64,000 bases of DNA, taken from Sphingobium sp. Leaf26 (GTDB taxonomy: Bacteria; Pseudomonadota; Alphaproteobacteria; Sphingomonadales; Sphingomonadaceae). Under the pieces are notes generated by a model, which was not told the origin of the DNA, did not search any database, and saw nothing but the letters and a program-made list of their open reading frames with translations. Position 1 is the stretch's first letter; every line of letters begins with the position of its first letter. Position numbers and translations under genes: made by a program. This document shows, one piece after another, positions 1 through 8,136 of the stretch. The stretch is from the NCBI RefSeq assembly GCF_001421665.1, contig NZ_LMKV01000012.1:82185-146184 (forward strand), in the 5' to 3' direction.

Positions 1-255
1 TCGCCGGTGTGGCGGCATGTCGGCCTCTATGGCTATGCGCTGGATGCGCTCCAGCGGTTCGAGGCCTGCCCGCCGACGACGCTTGAAAATCTGGAGGGGC
101 TGGAGCAGTTGCGCCTGCTCGAACTCGGCATTCCCGTCATGACCGTCGCCGTCGATCCGCCGCGGTTCGACAGCAGCGGCATCGATACCGAAGCGGACAT
201 CAGCCGGGTCGAGGCGCTGATCGCGCTGCATGGCGATCCCACCCCGCTGCTCTGA
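1..255 (+). CDS. kdsB: 3-deoxy-manno-octulosonate cytidylyltransferase, C-terminal part
   Basis: Partial gene: the reading frame is open from base 1 and stops at 253-255. The 84 visible residues match the C-terminal end of KdsB: HVGLYGYALDALQRFEA, then the LENLEGLEQLRLLE segment, then the GIDTEADISRVEAL tail that in this family lies near the sugar-nucleotide site. KdsB activates Kdo with CTP in the cytoplasm for lipopolysaccharide inner-core synthesis. The N-terminal two thirds, with the nucleotide-binding loop, lie outside the window. The next gene begins 10 bases after the stop, so the two are probably co-transcribed. Confidence 0.85.
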   Translation, partial: SPVWRHVGLYGYALDALQRFEACPPTTLENLEGLEQLRLLELGIPVMTVAVDPPRFDSSGIDTEADISRVEALIALHGDPTPLL

Positions 256-265
256 CCCTGCCCTG

Positions 266-856
266 ATGCGCCGCCTTTTCATCATCCGCCATGGCAACAC
301 CTTCGCCAGCAGCGTCGAAGCGCGGCGCGTCGGCGCGCGGACCGATATTCCGCTGGTGGACAGCGGCCGCGCCCAGGCCGACCGGCTGGGGGAATGGTTC
401 GCGCATCAAGCGCTCCCGATCGACCGCCTGTTCTCCAGCCCCCTGAAGCGCGCCCGCGAAACCGCCGATCGCATCGCGGCGGCAACCGGCCATGCGTGCG
501 ACGGCAGTCTCGATTGGCTCGGGGAGATCGACCATGGCCCGGACGAGGGCAGGCCGGAGGCGGATGTGCTGGCCCGGATCGGCGCGCAGGCGCTGGCCGA
601 CTGGGACGAGCGTGGCATCGCGCCCGATGGCTGGATCGTCGATGCCGACCGGCGCATCGCCGCCTGGCGCGCCTTTTTTGCGGAGGGCAGGGCGGGCACG
701 GACCTGCTCGTCACCAGCAATGGCGCCGCCCGCTTCGCCCTGCTCGCGGCCGGCCTGCCGCTCGCCACGCTCAAATTGCGCACCGGCGCCTTTGGCGAAC
801 TGGCCGTGGATGCTGCCGGTGGGGTCGCATTGGTGCGCTGGGACGAGCGGCCTTAG
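266..856 (+). CDS. histidine phosphatase family protein
   Basis: A 196-residue protein of the phosphoglycerate-mutase-like histidine phosphatase superfamily. The catalytic RHG motif is at the very N terminus (LFIIRHGNTF), followed by the substrate arginine region SSPLKRARETADRIA, an acidic helix (WLGEIDHGPDEG) and a late segment LLVTSNGAARFAL in place of the usual second-histidine motif (normally VSHGG-like; here SNG), so the catalytic base may be unusual. I start it at ATG 266 rather than the in-frame ATG at 230 because the latter overlaps kdsB and the RHG motif should lie close to the start. It follows kdsB by 10 bases. Its substrate cannot be read from sequence; a role beside Kdo metabolism is only suggested by position. 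Confidence 0.8.
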   Translation: MRRLFIIRHGNTFASSVEARRVGARTDIPLVDSGRAQADRLGEWFAHQALPIDRLFSSPLKRARETADRIAAATGHACDGSLDWLGEIDHGPDEGRPEADVLARIGAQALADWDERGIAPDGWIVDADRRIAAWRAFFAEGRAGTDLLVTSNGAARFALLAAGLPLATLKLRTGAFGELAVDAAGGVALVRWDERP

Positions 857-917
857 GTTTCAGACCCCGATCCTCGTAAAATCTACTTGCCCTGAGCCTG
901 GCCAGGGCGCTCAACCG

Positions 918-1021
918 CCTGAAGGGTGATGCGATTAGATTGAATCGCATCACCCTTCAGGAGTCTTTTGCTTTCCGCATTGTGCGAGCCGTCATCCGTT
1001 CCAGATGACGTCAAAATGCTC
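918..1021. repeat. two-hairpin intergenic palindromic element (RIME-like)
   Basis: A perfect 19-base inverted repeat (918-936 and 943-961, six-base loop) is followed by a second hairpin (gtcatc 991-996 with gatgac 1004-1009, enclosed by gcatt 978-982 and aatgc 1015-1019). The element ends against the dmeF stop codon. From memory, its layout and wording (gcgattcaatctaatcgcatc core, tagagcatttt end on the minus strand) resemble the mosaic intergenic repeats called RIME in rhizobia and related alphaproteobacteria. The long stem may also work as a transcription end between the convergent phosphatase and dmeF genes. Confidence 0.6.
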
Positions 1022-2061
1022 TAGCCGCACTCCACCGTGACATGCTCCATGCGCGGCAGCGACCGTACCCGCGCCCGCACCCTGGGGGCATCTGCGCCGG
1101 GCGCCAGGCTGATGATCGCGGCATGGGCATGCGGCCCGATGCGCCAGACATGCAGGTCGCGAATGGTCGCGCCTTCGGCCTCCACCAGCCCGCGCACCCG
1201 CGCCATCAATGCCGGCTCGGCCGTGTCGAGCAGGATCGCGGCGGTATCCTTCATCAGCCCCCAGGCCCAGCGGGCGATGACCACCGCGCCCAGCAGGCCG
1301 ACCGCCGGGTCCATCCACCACCAGCCCAGATAGCGCCCGGCCAGCAGCGCCGCGATCGCCAGCACCGACGTCAGCGCATCGGTCAGCACATGCACATAGG
1401 CGGCGCGCAGATTATTGTCGGCATGCCCCTGCTTATGGTCGTGCGCATCCGCATGGTCATGGCCATGGTCGTGATCGGCATGTCCATGCCCGTGATCGTG
1501 ACTATGGTCATGCCCCAGCAGGAAGGCGCTGATGATGTTGATGATAAGGCCGACCACCGCCACCAGCGTCGCCTCGCCAAAGGCGACATGGATCGGCTGA
1601 AAGAATCGCATGCCCGATTCGATGGCGATGAACAACGCGGTGCCCATCAGCAACAGGGCAGAGGCAAAGCCCGCCAGATCGCCCACCTTGCCCGTGCCGA
1701 ACGTGTATCGCGGGTTGCGCGCATGGCGCTTGGCATAGTCATAGGCCGCCGCCGCGACCGCCAGCGCCCCGGCATGGGTCGCCATGTGGAAACCGTCGGC
1801 CAGCAGCGCCATCGACCCGGTGATCCATCCGAAGACGATCTCCACCACCATGGTCGCGGCGGTCAGCCAGACGACCCACAGGGTTCGCTTCGCATTCTGG
1901 TCATGCCCGGCGGACAGATAGATATGGTCGAAATAATGGCTGTCCCCGCTCTCGTCCTCGTCCGACGCGGGCAGGGCAATCGCCGGTGCATCATGGTCAT
2001 GGTCATGCCCATGCCGATGATGATGGCCGTCAGAATGATTATGATCGTCGTGCATCGTCAT
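1021..2061 (-). CDS. dmeF: CDF-family cation efflux protein, DmeF type
   Basis: A 346-residue cation diffusion facilitator with about six membrane segments. Metal-site HxxxD-type residues are visible in helices 2 and 5 (LLADGFHMATH and YVHVLTDALTSV). It is very rich in histidine at the N terminus (residues about 4-27) and in the loop between helices 4 and 5 (about residues 184-212). The GFHMATH form, the histidine-rich N terminus and the FGTGKVGDLAGFASA stretch are those of the Co(II)/Ni(II) exporter DmeF rather than zinc exporters such as CzcD. It should export divalent metal from cytoplasm to periplasm. Its ATG overlaps the stop of the upstream regulator gene (ATGA), so the two are translationally coupled. 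Confidence 0.88.
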   Translation of the reverse strand: MTMHDDHNHSDGHHHRHGHDHDHDAPAIALPASDEDESGDSHYFDHIYLSAGHDQNAKRTLWVVWLTAATMVVEIVFGWITGSMALLADGFHMATHAGALAVAAAAYDYAKRHARNPRYTFGTGKVGDLAGFASALLLMGTALFIAIESGMRFFQPIHVAFGEATLVAVVGLIINIISAFLLGHDHSHDHGHGHADHDHGHDHADAHDHKQGHADNNLRAAYVHVLTDALTSVLAIAALLAGRYLGWWWMDPAVGLLGAVVIARWAWGLMKDTAAILLDTAEPALMARVRGLVEAEGATIRDLHVWRIGPHAHAAIISLAPGADAPRVRARVRSLPRMEHVTVECG

Positions 2062-2330
2062 TTCCCGTAGCGGCGGATCAGTGCCAGCATTTCCTCGGTC
2101 GCGGCGGTGCGCGCCTCGTCGGACAGGCCCGGCCGGGCAACATGCTCCCGCACATGCTGCTCGATCAGTTCTTCCATCAGGCTGCCCACCGCGCCGCGCA
2201 CCGAAGCGACCAGTTGCAGCGTTTCCGAACAGCCCGCATCGCCGGTCAACTGCCGTTCGACGGCGGCGACCTGTCCGGCGATCCGGCGCACCCGCGCCAG
2301 CAACTTGTCTCGATCCGCAATGATGTGCAT
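2058..2330 (-). CDS. dmeR: CsoR/RcnR/FrmR-family metal- or aldehyde-sensing repressor (DmeR-like)
   Basis: A 90-residue all-helical repressor of the DUF156 family. The family signature RVRRIAGQVAAVERQL opens the protein, with a conserved cysteine (DAGCSETLQLVASVRGA, Cys34) and a later histidine (EQHVREHV), as in RcnR, FrmR and DmeR. These proteins bind a G/C-tract operator and release DNA when loaded with metal or modified by formaldehyde. Genetic linkage to dmeF argues for cobalt/nickel sensing. Start ATG 2330 gives the usual short N terminus. The probable ribosome binding site is the G-tract of the operator itself. The ligand is inferred from the neighbour, not from the residues alone. Confidence 0.82.
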   Translation of the reverse strand: MHIIADRDKLLARVRRIAGQVAAVERQLTGDAGCSETLQLVASVRGAVGSLMEELIEQHVREHVARPGLSDEARTAATEEMLALIRRYGK

Positions 2331-2350
2331 AGGGTACCCCCCTATACTAT
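2329..2350 (-). promoter_or_regulatory. putative DmeR/RcnR-type operator
   Basis: A C-tract (ccccc or longer) flanked by AT-rich arms: atagggta at 2329-2336, then cccccc, then tatactat to 2350. The design, and much of the sequence, is that of FrmR/RcnR/DmeR operators (atagtata-cccccc-tatagtat type). It touches the dmeR start codon, and on the minus strand its G-tract sits where a ribosome binding site is expected. The divergent crtY gene starts 43 bases away. Confidence 0.65.
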
Positions 2351-2392
2351 ATTTCGGAAGACGCCTAGCCCTCCTTTCGCCTAACAGAGGGC

Positions 2393-3541
2393 ATGATGAA
2401 TGACCTCGACTGTGACCTGGCCATTATCGGTGGCGGCCTGTCCGGCGGCCTGATCGCGCTGGCCTTTGCGCGCCTTCGCCCGGAGGTTCGGCTGTTGCTG
2501 GTCGAGCAGGGCGATCGCCCCGGCGGCAACCATGTCTGGTCCTTCTTCGACGGCGATGTCGCGCCCGCCGATCGCTGGCTCGTCGATCCATTGGTCGCCC
2601 ATCGCTGGCCGCAGGGCCATCACGTCGATTTTCCGGGCTACCGCCGGGATCTGGATACGCCCTATAACAGCGTAACTACTGTCCAACTCGCTGTCGCACT
2701 GGAGCGCGCGCTCGGCGACCGGCTACTCACCAGCGCGCCGGTCACGACACTTGCCCCCGATCATGTCGCACTGGCCGACGGCCGGACGATCAGGGCACGG
2801 GCAGTGATTGATGCGCGGGGGGCGGGCGACCTGACCGCCTTGCGCTGCGGCTGGCAGAAATTCGTCGGCCATAGCCTGCGATGTGATGAACCCCATGGCA
2901 TCGACCGCCCGGTCATCATGGACGCGACGGCCGACCAGCAGGACGGCTATCGCTTCGTCTATCTGCTCCCCTGGGACGACCGGACCATTTTCATCGAGGA
3001 TACCTATTATAGCGACACGCCGGACCTCGACATCGCCACCCTCGACGCCCGCATCGCGGCCTATGCGCAAGGGAAGGGCTGGCAGGGCGAAGTCGTCCAT
3101 CGCGAACAGGGCGTGCTGCCGGTCGTCCATGGTGGCGACTTCGATCGCTACTGGCCCACTGACGATCCCGTCGCCCGTGCCGGGGTGCGCGCCGGCCTGT
3201 TCCAGCCGATGACGGGCTACTCCCTGCCGGATGCCGTGCGATTCGCGTGCTGGCTGGCGGATCAACCGCTCGATGGCCTGGCCGCCGCCTCCCGCACGTA
3301 CGCCAGGGCACATTGGCGGCGCGGCGGCTATTATCGCCTGCTGGGCAAGATGCTGTTCGGCGCAGCCCGCCCCGACCAGCGCTGGCGCATCTTTGCCCGC
3401 TTCTATCGGCTGCGCCCGGACCTCATCCAGCGCTTCTACGCCGGTCGTTCTTCGGTGACTGACCGTTTGCGCATCTTGTGCGGACGCCCCCCTGTACCCA
3501 TAAGGGACGCCATGCGAACATTATGGAATCCGCCCGCCTGA
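2393..3541 (+). CDS. crtY: lycopene beta-cyclase
   Basis: A 382-residue flavoprotein that closes both ends of lycopene to beta-ionone rings. The N-terminal dinucleotide-binding fold DLAIIGGGLSGGLIALAFA is followed by the CrtY-typical GNHVWSFFDGD segment, the LIARGAGD-like region (VIDARGAGDLTALRCGWQKFVG), FVYLLPWDDRTIFIEDTYYSD and the late GLFQPMTGYSLPDAV motif. Length fits bacterial CrtY. An ATG at 2396 is an equally possible start. The stop overlaps the crtI start (TGATG), so it heads the carotenoid operon crtY-crtI-LOG-crtB. Confidence 0.93.
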   Translation: MMNDLDCDLAIIGGGLSGGLIALAFARLRPEVRLLLVEQGDRPGGNHVWSFFDGDVAPADRWLVDPLVAHRWPQGHHVDFPGYRRDLDTPYNSVTTVQLAVALERALGDRLLTSAPVTTLAPDHVALADGRTIRARAVIDARGAGDLTALRCGWQKFVGHSLRCDEPHGIDRPVIMDATADQQDGYRFVYLLPWDDRTIFIEDTYYSDTPDLDIATLDARIAAYAQGKGWQGEVVHREQGVLPVVHGGDFDRYWPTDDPVARAGVRAGLFQPMTGYSLPDAVRFACWLADQPLDGLAAASRTYARAHWRRGGYYRLLGKMLFGAARPDQRWRIFARFYRLRPDLIQRFYAGRSSVTDRLRILCGRPPVPIRDAMRTLWNPPA

Positions 3542-5025
3542 TGACCAACAGGACAGCGATCGTTATCGGCGCGGGCTTTGGCGGCCTGGCGCTGGCCATC
3601 CGGCTGCAATCGGCCGGCGTCGACACGACTTTGGTGGAGGCCCGCGATCGCCCCGGCGGCCGCGCCTATATGTGGGAAAAGGACGGCTTCACCTTCGACG
3701 CCGGCCCGACCGTCATCACCGACCCGGATTGCCTGGCCGAACTATGGCGGCTGTCGGGTCATGACATGGCGCAGGACATCGGGCTGGTCCCGGTATCGCC
3801 CTTCTATCGGCTCAACTGGCGCGACGGCACCAATTTCGACTATTCCAACGACGAAGTCGCCTTGCGCGCCGAGATCGCCAAGCTCGATCCCAACGATGTC
3901 GCAGGCTATGATCGCTTCTGCGACTATGCCGCGGGCGTCTATGAAGAGGGCTATCGCAAGTTGGGGTCGGTCGCCTTCCTCGACTTCGCCTCGATGATCA
4001 AGGCCGCGCCGTCGCTGGCGAAATATCAGGCCTGGCGGTCGGTCTATTCGGTCGTCGCCAGTCATGTGAAGAATGAGAAGCTGCGCGAGGCGCTGTCCTT
4101 CCACACCTTGCTGGTCGGCGGCAACCCGATGAAGACCAGTTCCATCTACGCCCTGATCCACAAGCTCGAGAAGGACGGCGGCGTCTGGTTCGCCAAGGGT
4201 GGCACCAACCGTCTGGTGCAGGCTATGGCGACGCATTTCGAGCGGCTGGGCGGCACGCTGCGTCTGGGCGATGCGGTCACGCGGATCGAAACCTATGGCG
4301 ACAAGGCAACGGCGGTCCACACCGCGTCGGGCTGGCGCGGGGAGGCGGATGCGATCGCCACCAACGCTGACCTGATGCACAGCTATCGCGACCTGCTCGG
4401 CCATCATCCTCGCGGCCAGAAACAGGGCGAGAAACTGGCGCAGAAGCGTTGGTCCCCCAGCCTGTTCGTCCTCCATTTCGGGATCAAGGGCAGTTGGCCC
4501 GGCATCCCGCACCATATGATCCTGTTCGGTCCCCGCTATGAAGGGCTGCTGACCGACATCTACGATCACGGCGTACTGCCGCAGGATTTTTCGCTCTACC
4601 TGCATCACCCGACCGTCACCGATCCATCGATGGCGCCCGATGGCTATTCGACCTTTTATGCACTCGCTCCCGTGCCGCATATGGGCAAGCTGCCGATCGA
4701 CTGGGACCAGTTCGGTCCTGCCTATGCCGAGCGCATCCTGGACGAGATCCAGCACCGGCTGATCCCCGATATCCGGTCCCGCATCGTCACGCGCTTCCAT
4801 TATGCGCCGACCGATTTCGGCCGCGATCTCAACGCCCATATGGGCAGCGCCTTCAGCCTGGAGCCGCTGCTGACCCAGAGCGCCTGGTTCCGCGCGCATA
4901 ATCGCGACGATGTCATTCCCAACCTCTATCTGGTAGGGGCCGGCACCCATCCGGGCGCCGGCATCCCCGGCGTGGTGGGCAGCGCCAAGGCGACCGCGGC
5001 GTTGATGTTGCAGGATCTGGGTTGA
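3541..5025 (+). CDS. crtI: phytoene desaturase
   Basis: A 494-residue FAD-dependent desaturase converting phytoene to lycopene. The FAD fold is at the N terminus (AIVIGAGFGGLALAIRLQ, then VEARDRPGGRAYMWEKDGF). The substrate region contains GPTVITDPDCLAELW, and the C terminus ends in the CrtI signature NLYLVGAGTHPGAGIPGVVG. I use ATG 3541, which overlaps the crtY stop, not the in-frame upstream ATGs at 3478 and 3523, because the flavin fold then begins at residue 5. With CrtY and CrtB it accounts for beta-carotene formation. Later hydroxylation genes (crtZ, crtG) are not in the window. Confidence 0.94.
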   Translation: MTNRTAIVIGAGFGGLALAIRLQSAGVDTTLVEARDRPGGRAYMWEKDGFTFDAGPTVITDPDCLAELWRLSGHDMAQDIGLVPVSPFYRLNWRDGTNFDYSNDEVALRAEIAKLDPNDVAGYDRFCDYAAGVYEEGYRKLGSVAFLDFASMIKAAPSLAKYQAWRSVYSVVASHVKNEKLREALSFHTLLVGGNPMKTSSIYALIHKLEKDGGVWFAKGGTNRLVQAMATHFERLGGTLRLGDAVTRIETYGDKATAVHTASGWRGEADAIATNADLMHSYRDLLGHHPRGQKQGEKLAQKRWSPSLFVLHFGIKGSWPGIPHHMILFGPRYEGLLTDIYDHGVLPQDFSLYLHHPTVTDPSMAPDGYSTFYALAPVPHMGKLPIDWDQFGPAYAERILDEIQHRLIPDIRSRIVTRFHYAPTDFGRDLNAHMGSAFSLEPLLTQSAWFRAHNRDDVIPNLYLVGAGTHPGAGIPGVVGSAKATAALMLQDLG

Positions 5026-5029
5026 ATTC

Positions 5030-5611
5030 ATGAAAAGACTGGCTGTTTATTGCGGTTCGGCGACGCCGGCGGACCTCACTTATATCGACGCGGCCCGCCA
5101 TGTCGGCCGCACGCTGGCGGAGCGCGGCATCGGCGTCGTCTATGGTGGCGGGCGGCTGGGCCTGATGGGCGCGGTGGCGGATGCGGCGCTGGAGGCGGGT
5201 GGCGAAGTGATCGGCGTGATCCCCGAAGCACTGGTCGGCGCGGAAGTGGCGCATCGCGGCTGCACGCAGTTGCATGTCGTCCAGACCATGCACCAGCGCA
5301 AGCAACTCTTCACCGACCTGTCGGACGGCTTCGTGACCTTGCCGGGCGGCGTCGGGACGATGGACGAATTGTGGGAAGCGATCAGTTGGGCGCAACTGGG
5401 CTATCATGGCAAGCCGGTCGGCCTGCTCAACGTCGCGGGCTTCTATGACCAGTTGATCGGCTTCAACCGGCAGATGGTAGAGGCGGGCTTCATCCGTGCC
5501 CAGCATGCCGGCATCCTGATCCATGAAGACAGTATCGAATCCTTGGTCGACGCCATGGCCGCCTATCAGCCCCACGAAACGATCTTCGCGATGAAGGCGG
5601 CGCGGTTGTGA
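5030..5611 (+). CDS. LOG family (TIGR00730) protein
   Basis: A 193-residue Rossmann-fold protein of the LOG (Lonely Guy) family, whose characterised members are nucleotide 5-monophosphate phosphoribohydrolases releasing free cytokinin-type bases. The signature PGGVGTMDELWEAISWAQLG is present, with VVYGGGRLGLMGAVADAAL for nucleotide binding. It lies 4 bases after crtI and its stop codon overlaps the crtB GTG start, so it is embedded and coupled within the carotenoid operon. A role in carotenoid synthesis is not known. It may simply share expression, or act on a nucleotide linked to isoprenoid-modified tRNA turnover (speculation). Confidence 0.85.
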   Translation: MKRLAVYCGSATPADLTYIDAARHVGRTLAERGIGVVYGGGRLGLMGAVADAALEAGGEVIGVIPEALVGAEVAHRGCTQLHVVQTMHQRKQLFTDLSDGFVTLPGGVGTMDELWEAISWAQLGYHGKPVGLLNVAGFYDQLIGFNRQMVEAGFIRAQHAGILIHEDSIESLVDAMAAYQPHETIFAMKAARL

Positions 5612-6618
5612 CTGATAGTCCCTCCCCTTCAGGGGAGGGGTTGGGGTGGGGCCGTGCCGCAAGCGCAGCTTCCGTCTCACCCCTGGACCGCGCCGCTCTC
5701 GTCACCCATGCCCGCGATAGCATCGCGCGCGGCTCCAAATCCTTCGCCATGGCCTCGAAACTGTTCGACCGGGTAACCCGCGAGCGGGCCTGGCTGCTTT
5801 ACGCCTGGTGCCGTAAGTGCGACGATATCGCCGACGGGCAGGACCATGGCGGCGCGATGACCGGCGTGCCGGATGCGCAGGCCCGTCTTTCCATGATGCG
5901 GGTGCTGACCGACAAGGCGCTGCGCGACGAACCAACGGGCGATCCGGCCTTTGACGGCTTTGGCGTGGTGATGCGCGAATGCGCGATCCCCGCCCGCTAC
6001 GCCCATGACCTGATCGAAGGGTTCGCGCTGGATGCCCGCGACTGGCGACCACGCAGCCAGGACGACATGTTGCGCTATTGCTATCATGTCGCCGGCGCGG
6101 TCGGTTGCATGATGGCGGTGCTGATGGGCGTCGACCCGGAGGATCAGGCGACGCTCGACCGCGCCTGCGACCTCGGCCTGGCTTTTCAGCTTGCCAATAT
6201 CGCCCGCGACATCAGTGAGGATGAGGCGGCGGACCGCTGCTATCTGCCGCAGGAGTGGCTCGCGGAAATGGATATCCCGCCCGGCGAACATATGAAGCCC
6301 TGGGCTCGCCCGCGCCTTGCCATCCTCGCCCGCCGCATGGCCGACATGGCCGCCGTCTATGAACAAAGCGCCCGCCACGGCACCGGGGCCTTGCCGCCCC
6401 GCGCGGCCTGGGCGGTGCTGGCGGCGGCGGGCATCTATGGCGACATCGCCCGACAGGTCGCGCGCCGGGGCGATCATGCCTGGGATCATCGCGTGGTCAC
6501 GTCCAAGCGCGAGAAGCTGGGCTGGGTGGCGCGGGCGGGAGTGCAGGTCATCGGTCGTGGCCGTCGCTGGCCTTCCGGGGCGTCGCGTCCCGCTACCCTC
6601 TGGACCCGCCCGGACTGA
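5608..6618 (+). CDS. crtB: phytoene synthase
   Basis: A 336-residue squalene/phytoene synthase family enzyme joining two geranylgeranyl diphosphates. The first aspartate-rich motif is CRKCDDIADGQ (Asp72, Asp73, Asp76) and the second is ANIARDISEDEAADRCYLP. The only visible start before the conserved SKSFAMASKLF region is GTG 5608, overlapping the LOG stop. The first 20 or so residues (SPSPSGEGLGWGRA) are encoded by a GC-rich inverted repeat of the kind normally intergenic, so the N terminus looks newly acquired. The conserved enzyme begins at about residue 25. It closes the carotenoid operon. Confidence 0.92.
   Translation: MTDSPSPSGEGLGWGRAASAASVSPLDRAALVTHARDSIARGSKSFAMASKLFDRVTRERAWLLYAWCRKCDDIADGQDHGGAMTGVPDAQARLSMMRVLTDKALRDEPTGDPAFDGFGVVMRECAIPARYAHDLIEGFALDARDWRPRSQDDMLRYCYHVAGAVGCMMAVLMGVDPEDQATLDRACDLGLAFQLANIARDISEDEAADRCYLPQEWLAEMDIPPGEHMKPWARPRLAILARRMADMAAVYEQSARHGTGALPPRAAWAVLAAAGIYGDIARQVARRGDHAWDHRVVTSKREKLGWVARAGVQVIGRGRRWPSGASRPATLWTRPD
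5620..5654. repeat. GC-rich palindromic repeat inside the 5' end of crtB
   Basis: ccctcccc (5620-5627) pairs with ggggaggg (5632-5639) across the loop ttca, followed by ggttggggtgggg. This wording is that of a short dispersed hairpin common between genes of sphingomonads and other alphaproteobacteria (from memory). Here it is translated as part of CrtB. A relative with a similar stem lies at 41070-41092. Confidence 0.7.
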
Positions 6619-6674
6619 CGGGAACAGCGTCTTTGATCGAAGCATGGGAGCCGATGCTTTCGTATCGGTCCGCC

Positions 6675-6705
6675 AAAAAAAGGGCCGGTACTTTCGTACC
6701 GACCC
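6675..6705 (-). terminator. rho-independent terminator of amtB
   Basis: On the minus strand a ten-pair stem (6705-6696 with 6691-6682, one wobble, loop gaaa) is followed by seven Ts. It lies about 70 bases after the amtB stop, between convergent crtB and amtB. Confidence 0.85.
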
Positions 6706-6777
6706 AAGGCATGTTCGCAGGAGGAACATCGGAAGGCGGGGCGGCGGAACATGCCGCCCGGCCAATATGGTGAAAAC

Positions 6778-8127
6778 TTACTGGTTGTAGGCACGCTCGC
6801 CATGTTCGCCCAGGTCGAGGCCTTCATATTCGACCTCCTGGCTGACCCGCAGACCGGTGACGGCCTTGGCGATGAAGATGGCGATGGCGGTGCCGATCGA
6901 GGCCCAGATGATGGTCACGACGACCGCTTCGATCTGGACCAGCAGCTTGGCGCCGATCGCATAGTCTGCCGCGCCGGGGCCACCAAAGGCGGGCGAGTAG
7001 ACGATGGCGGTGCCGATCGCGCCGATCATGCCGCCGATGCCGTGGATGCCGAAGGCGTCCAGCGAGTCGTCATAGCCAAGCTTGGGCTTGAGGACGGTGA
7101 CGGCGTAGAAGCAGACGATCGAGGCGACGGCGCCCAGGATGATCGCGCCGAACGGGCCGGAGTTGCCGGCGGCAGGCGTGACGGCGACCAGGCCGGCGAT
7201 GATGCCCGAGCAGAAGCCCAGAGCCGAACCCTTGTGACCGTTCAGCTTTTCGGCAAGCATCCAGAACAGACCACCCGAAGCCGTGGCGACGAAGGTGTTG
7301 ATCATGGCGAGCGCGGCAGAGCCATTGGCTTCCAGCGCCGAACCGGCGTTGAAGCCGAACCAGCCGACCCACAGCAGGCCGGTGCCGACACCGGTCAGAG
7401 TCAGGCTGTGCGGGGCCATCGGCTCCTTGGGGAAGCCGATACGCTTGCCCAGGATGAGGCAGGCGACCAGAGCGGACACGCCGGCGTTGATATGCACCAC
7501 GGTGCCACCAGCGAAGTCGAGAGCGCCGGCCTTGAAGAAATAGCCCGAAGCGGCCCAGACCATATGCGCGATCGGGAAGTAGACGATCGTCAGCCACACG
7601 GCGGCGAACACCATGACGGCCGAGAATTTGATGCGTTCGACCACAGACCCCAGCACCAGCGCCACGGTGATCGCGGCGAAGGTCATCTGGAAGCAGATGA
7701 ACACATATTCGGGGATTTCGACGCCAGCGGTGAAGGTTGCGGCCTGCGAAGCGGGCGTGACACCCTTCAGGAACGCCTTGTCGAAGGTCGAAACGAAGTT
7801 GGAAAGGCCGCTGGTATAGTCGGGGCCGAACGCCATCGAATAGCCGTACATGACCCAGATAAGCATCGCGAGGCAGGCAGCCGCGCCGATCTGCGTCATC
7901 ACCGACAACATGTTCTTGCTGCGGACCAGACCGCCGTAGAAGAGGGCGAGGCCTGGCAGGATCATCGCCAGCACCAGGATGGTGGCGGTCATCATCCAGG
8001 CGGTGTCGCCCTTGTCGACCGTGGCGACGGGCGCCGCAGCGTCCTGCGCCCAGGCGGGCAGGGCAGCGAACAGCGAAAGCGCGGTTGCCCCCGCCACGCT
8101 GCCAATTTTCTTGGAAAAGGTCATCAT
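6778..8127 (-). CDS. amtB: ammonium transporter
   Basis: A 449-residue Amt/Rh-family channel. A cleavable signal peptide (to about AWAQ, residue 28) precedes about eleven membrane helices. Family signatures include DTAWMMTATILVLAMILPGL, FYGGLVRSKN, the second part DFAGGTVVHINAG with the pore histidine, and LDAFGIHGIGGMIGA with the second pore histidine. It conducts ammonium into the cell under nitrogen limitation. It follows glnK by 9 bases; the GlnK trimer normally plugs the AmtB pore when nitrogen is plentiful. Expression is expected from the sigma-54 promoter upstream of glnK. Confidence 0.96.
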   Translation of the reverse strand: MMTFSKKIGSVAGATALSLFAALPAWAQDAAAPVATVDKGDTAWMMTATILVLAMILPGLALFYGGLVRSKNMLSVMTQIGAAACLAMLIWVMYGYSMAFGPDYTSGLSNFVSTFDKAFLKGVTPASQAATFTAGVEIPEYVFICFQMTFAAITVALVLGSVVERIKFSAVMVFAAVWLTIVYFPIAHMVWAASGYFFKAGALDFAGGTVVHINAGVSALVACLILGKRIGFPKEPMAPHSLTLTGVGTGLLWVGWFGFNAGSALEANGSAALAMINTFVATASGGLFWMLAEKLNGHKGSALGFCSGIIAGLVAVTPAAGNSGPFGAIILGAVASIVCFYAVTVLKPKLGYDDSLDAFGIHGIGGMIGAIGTAIVYSPAFGGPGAADYAIGAKLLVQIEAVVVTIIWASIGTAIAIFIAKAVTGLRVSQEVEYEGLDLGEHGERAYNQ

Positions 8128-8136
8128 TCCCCCCTT

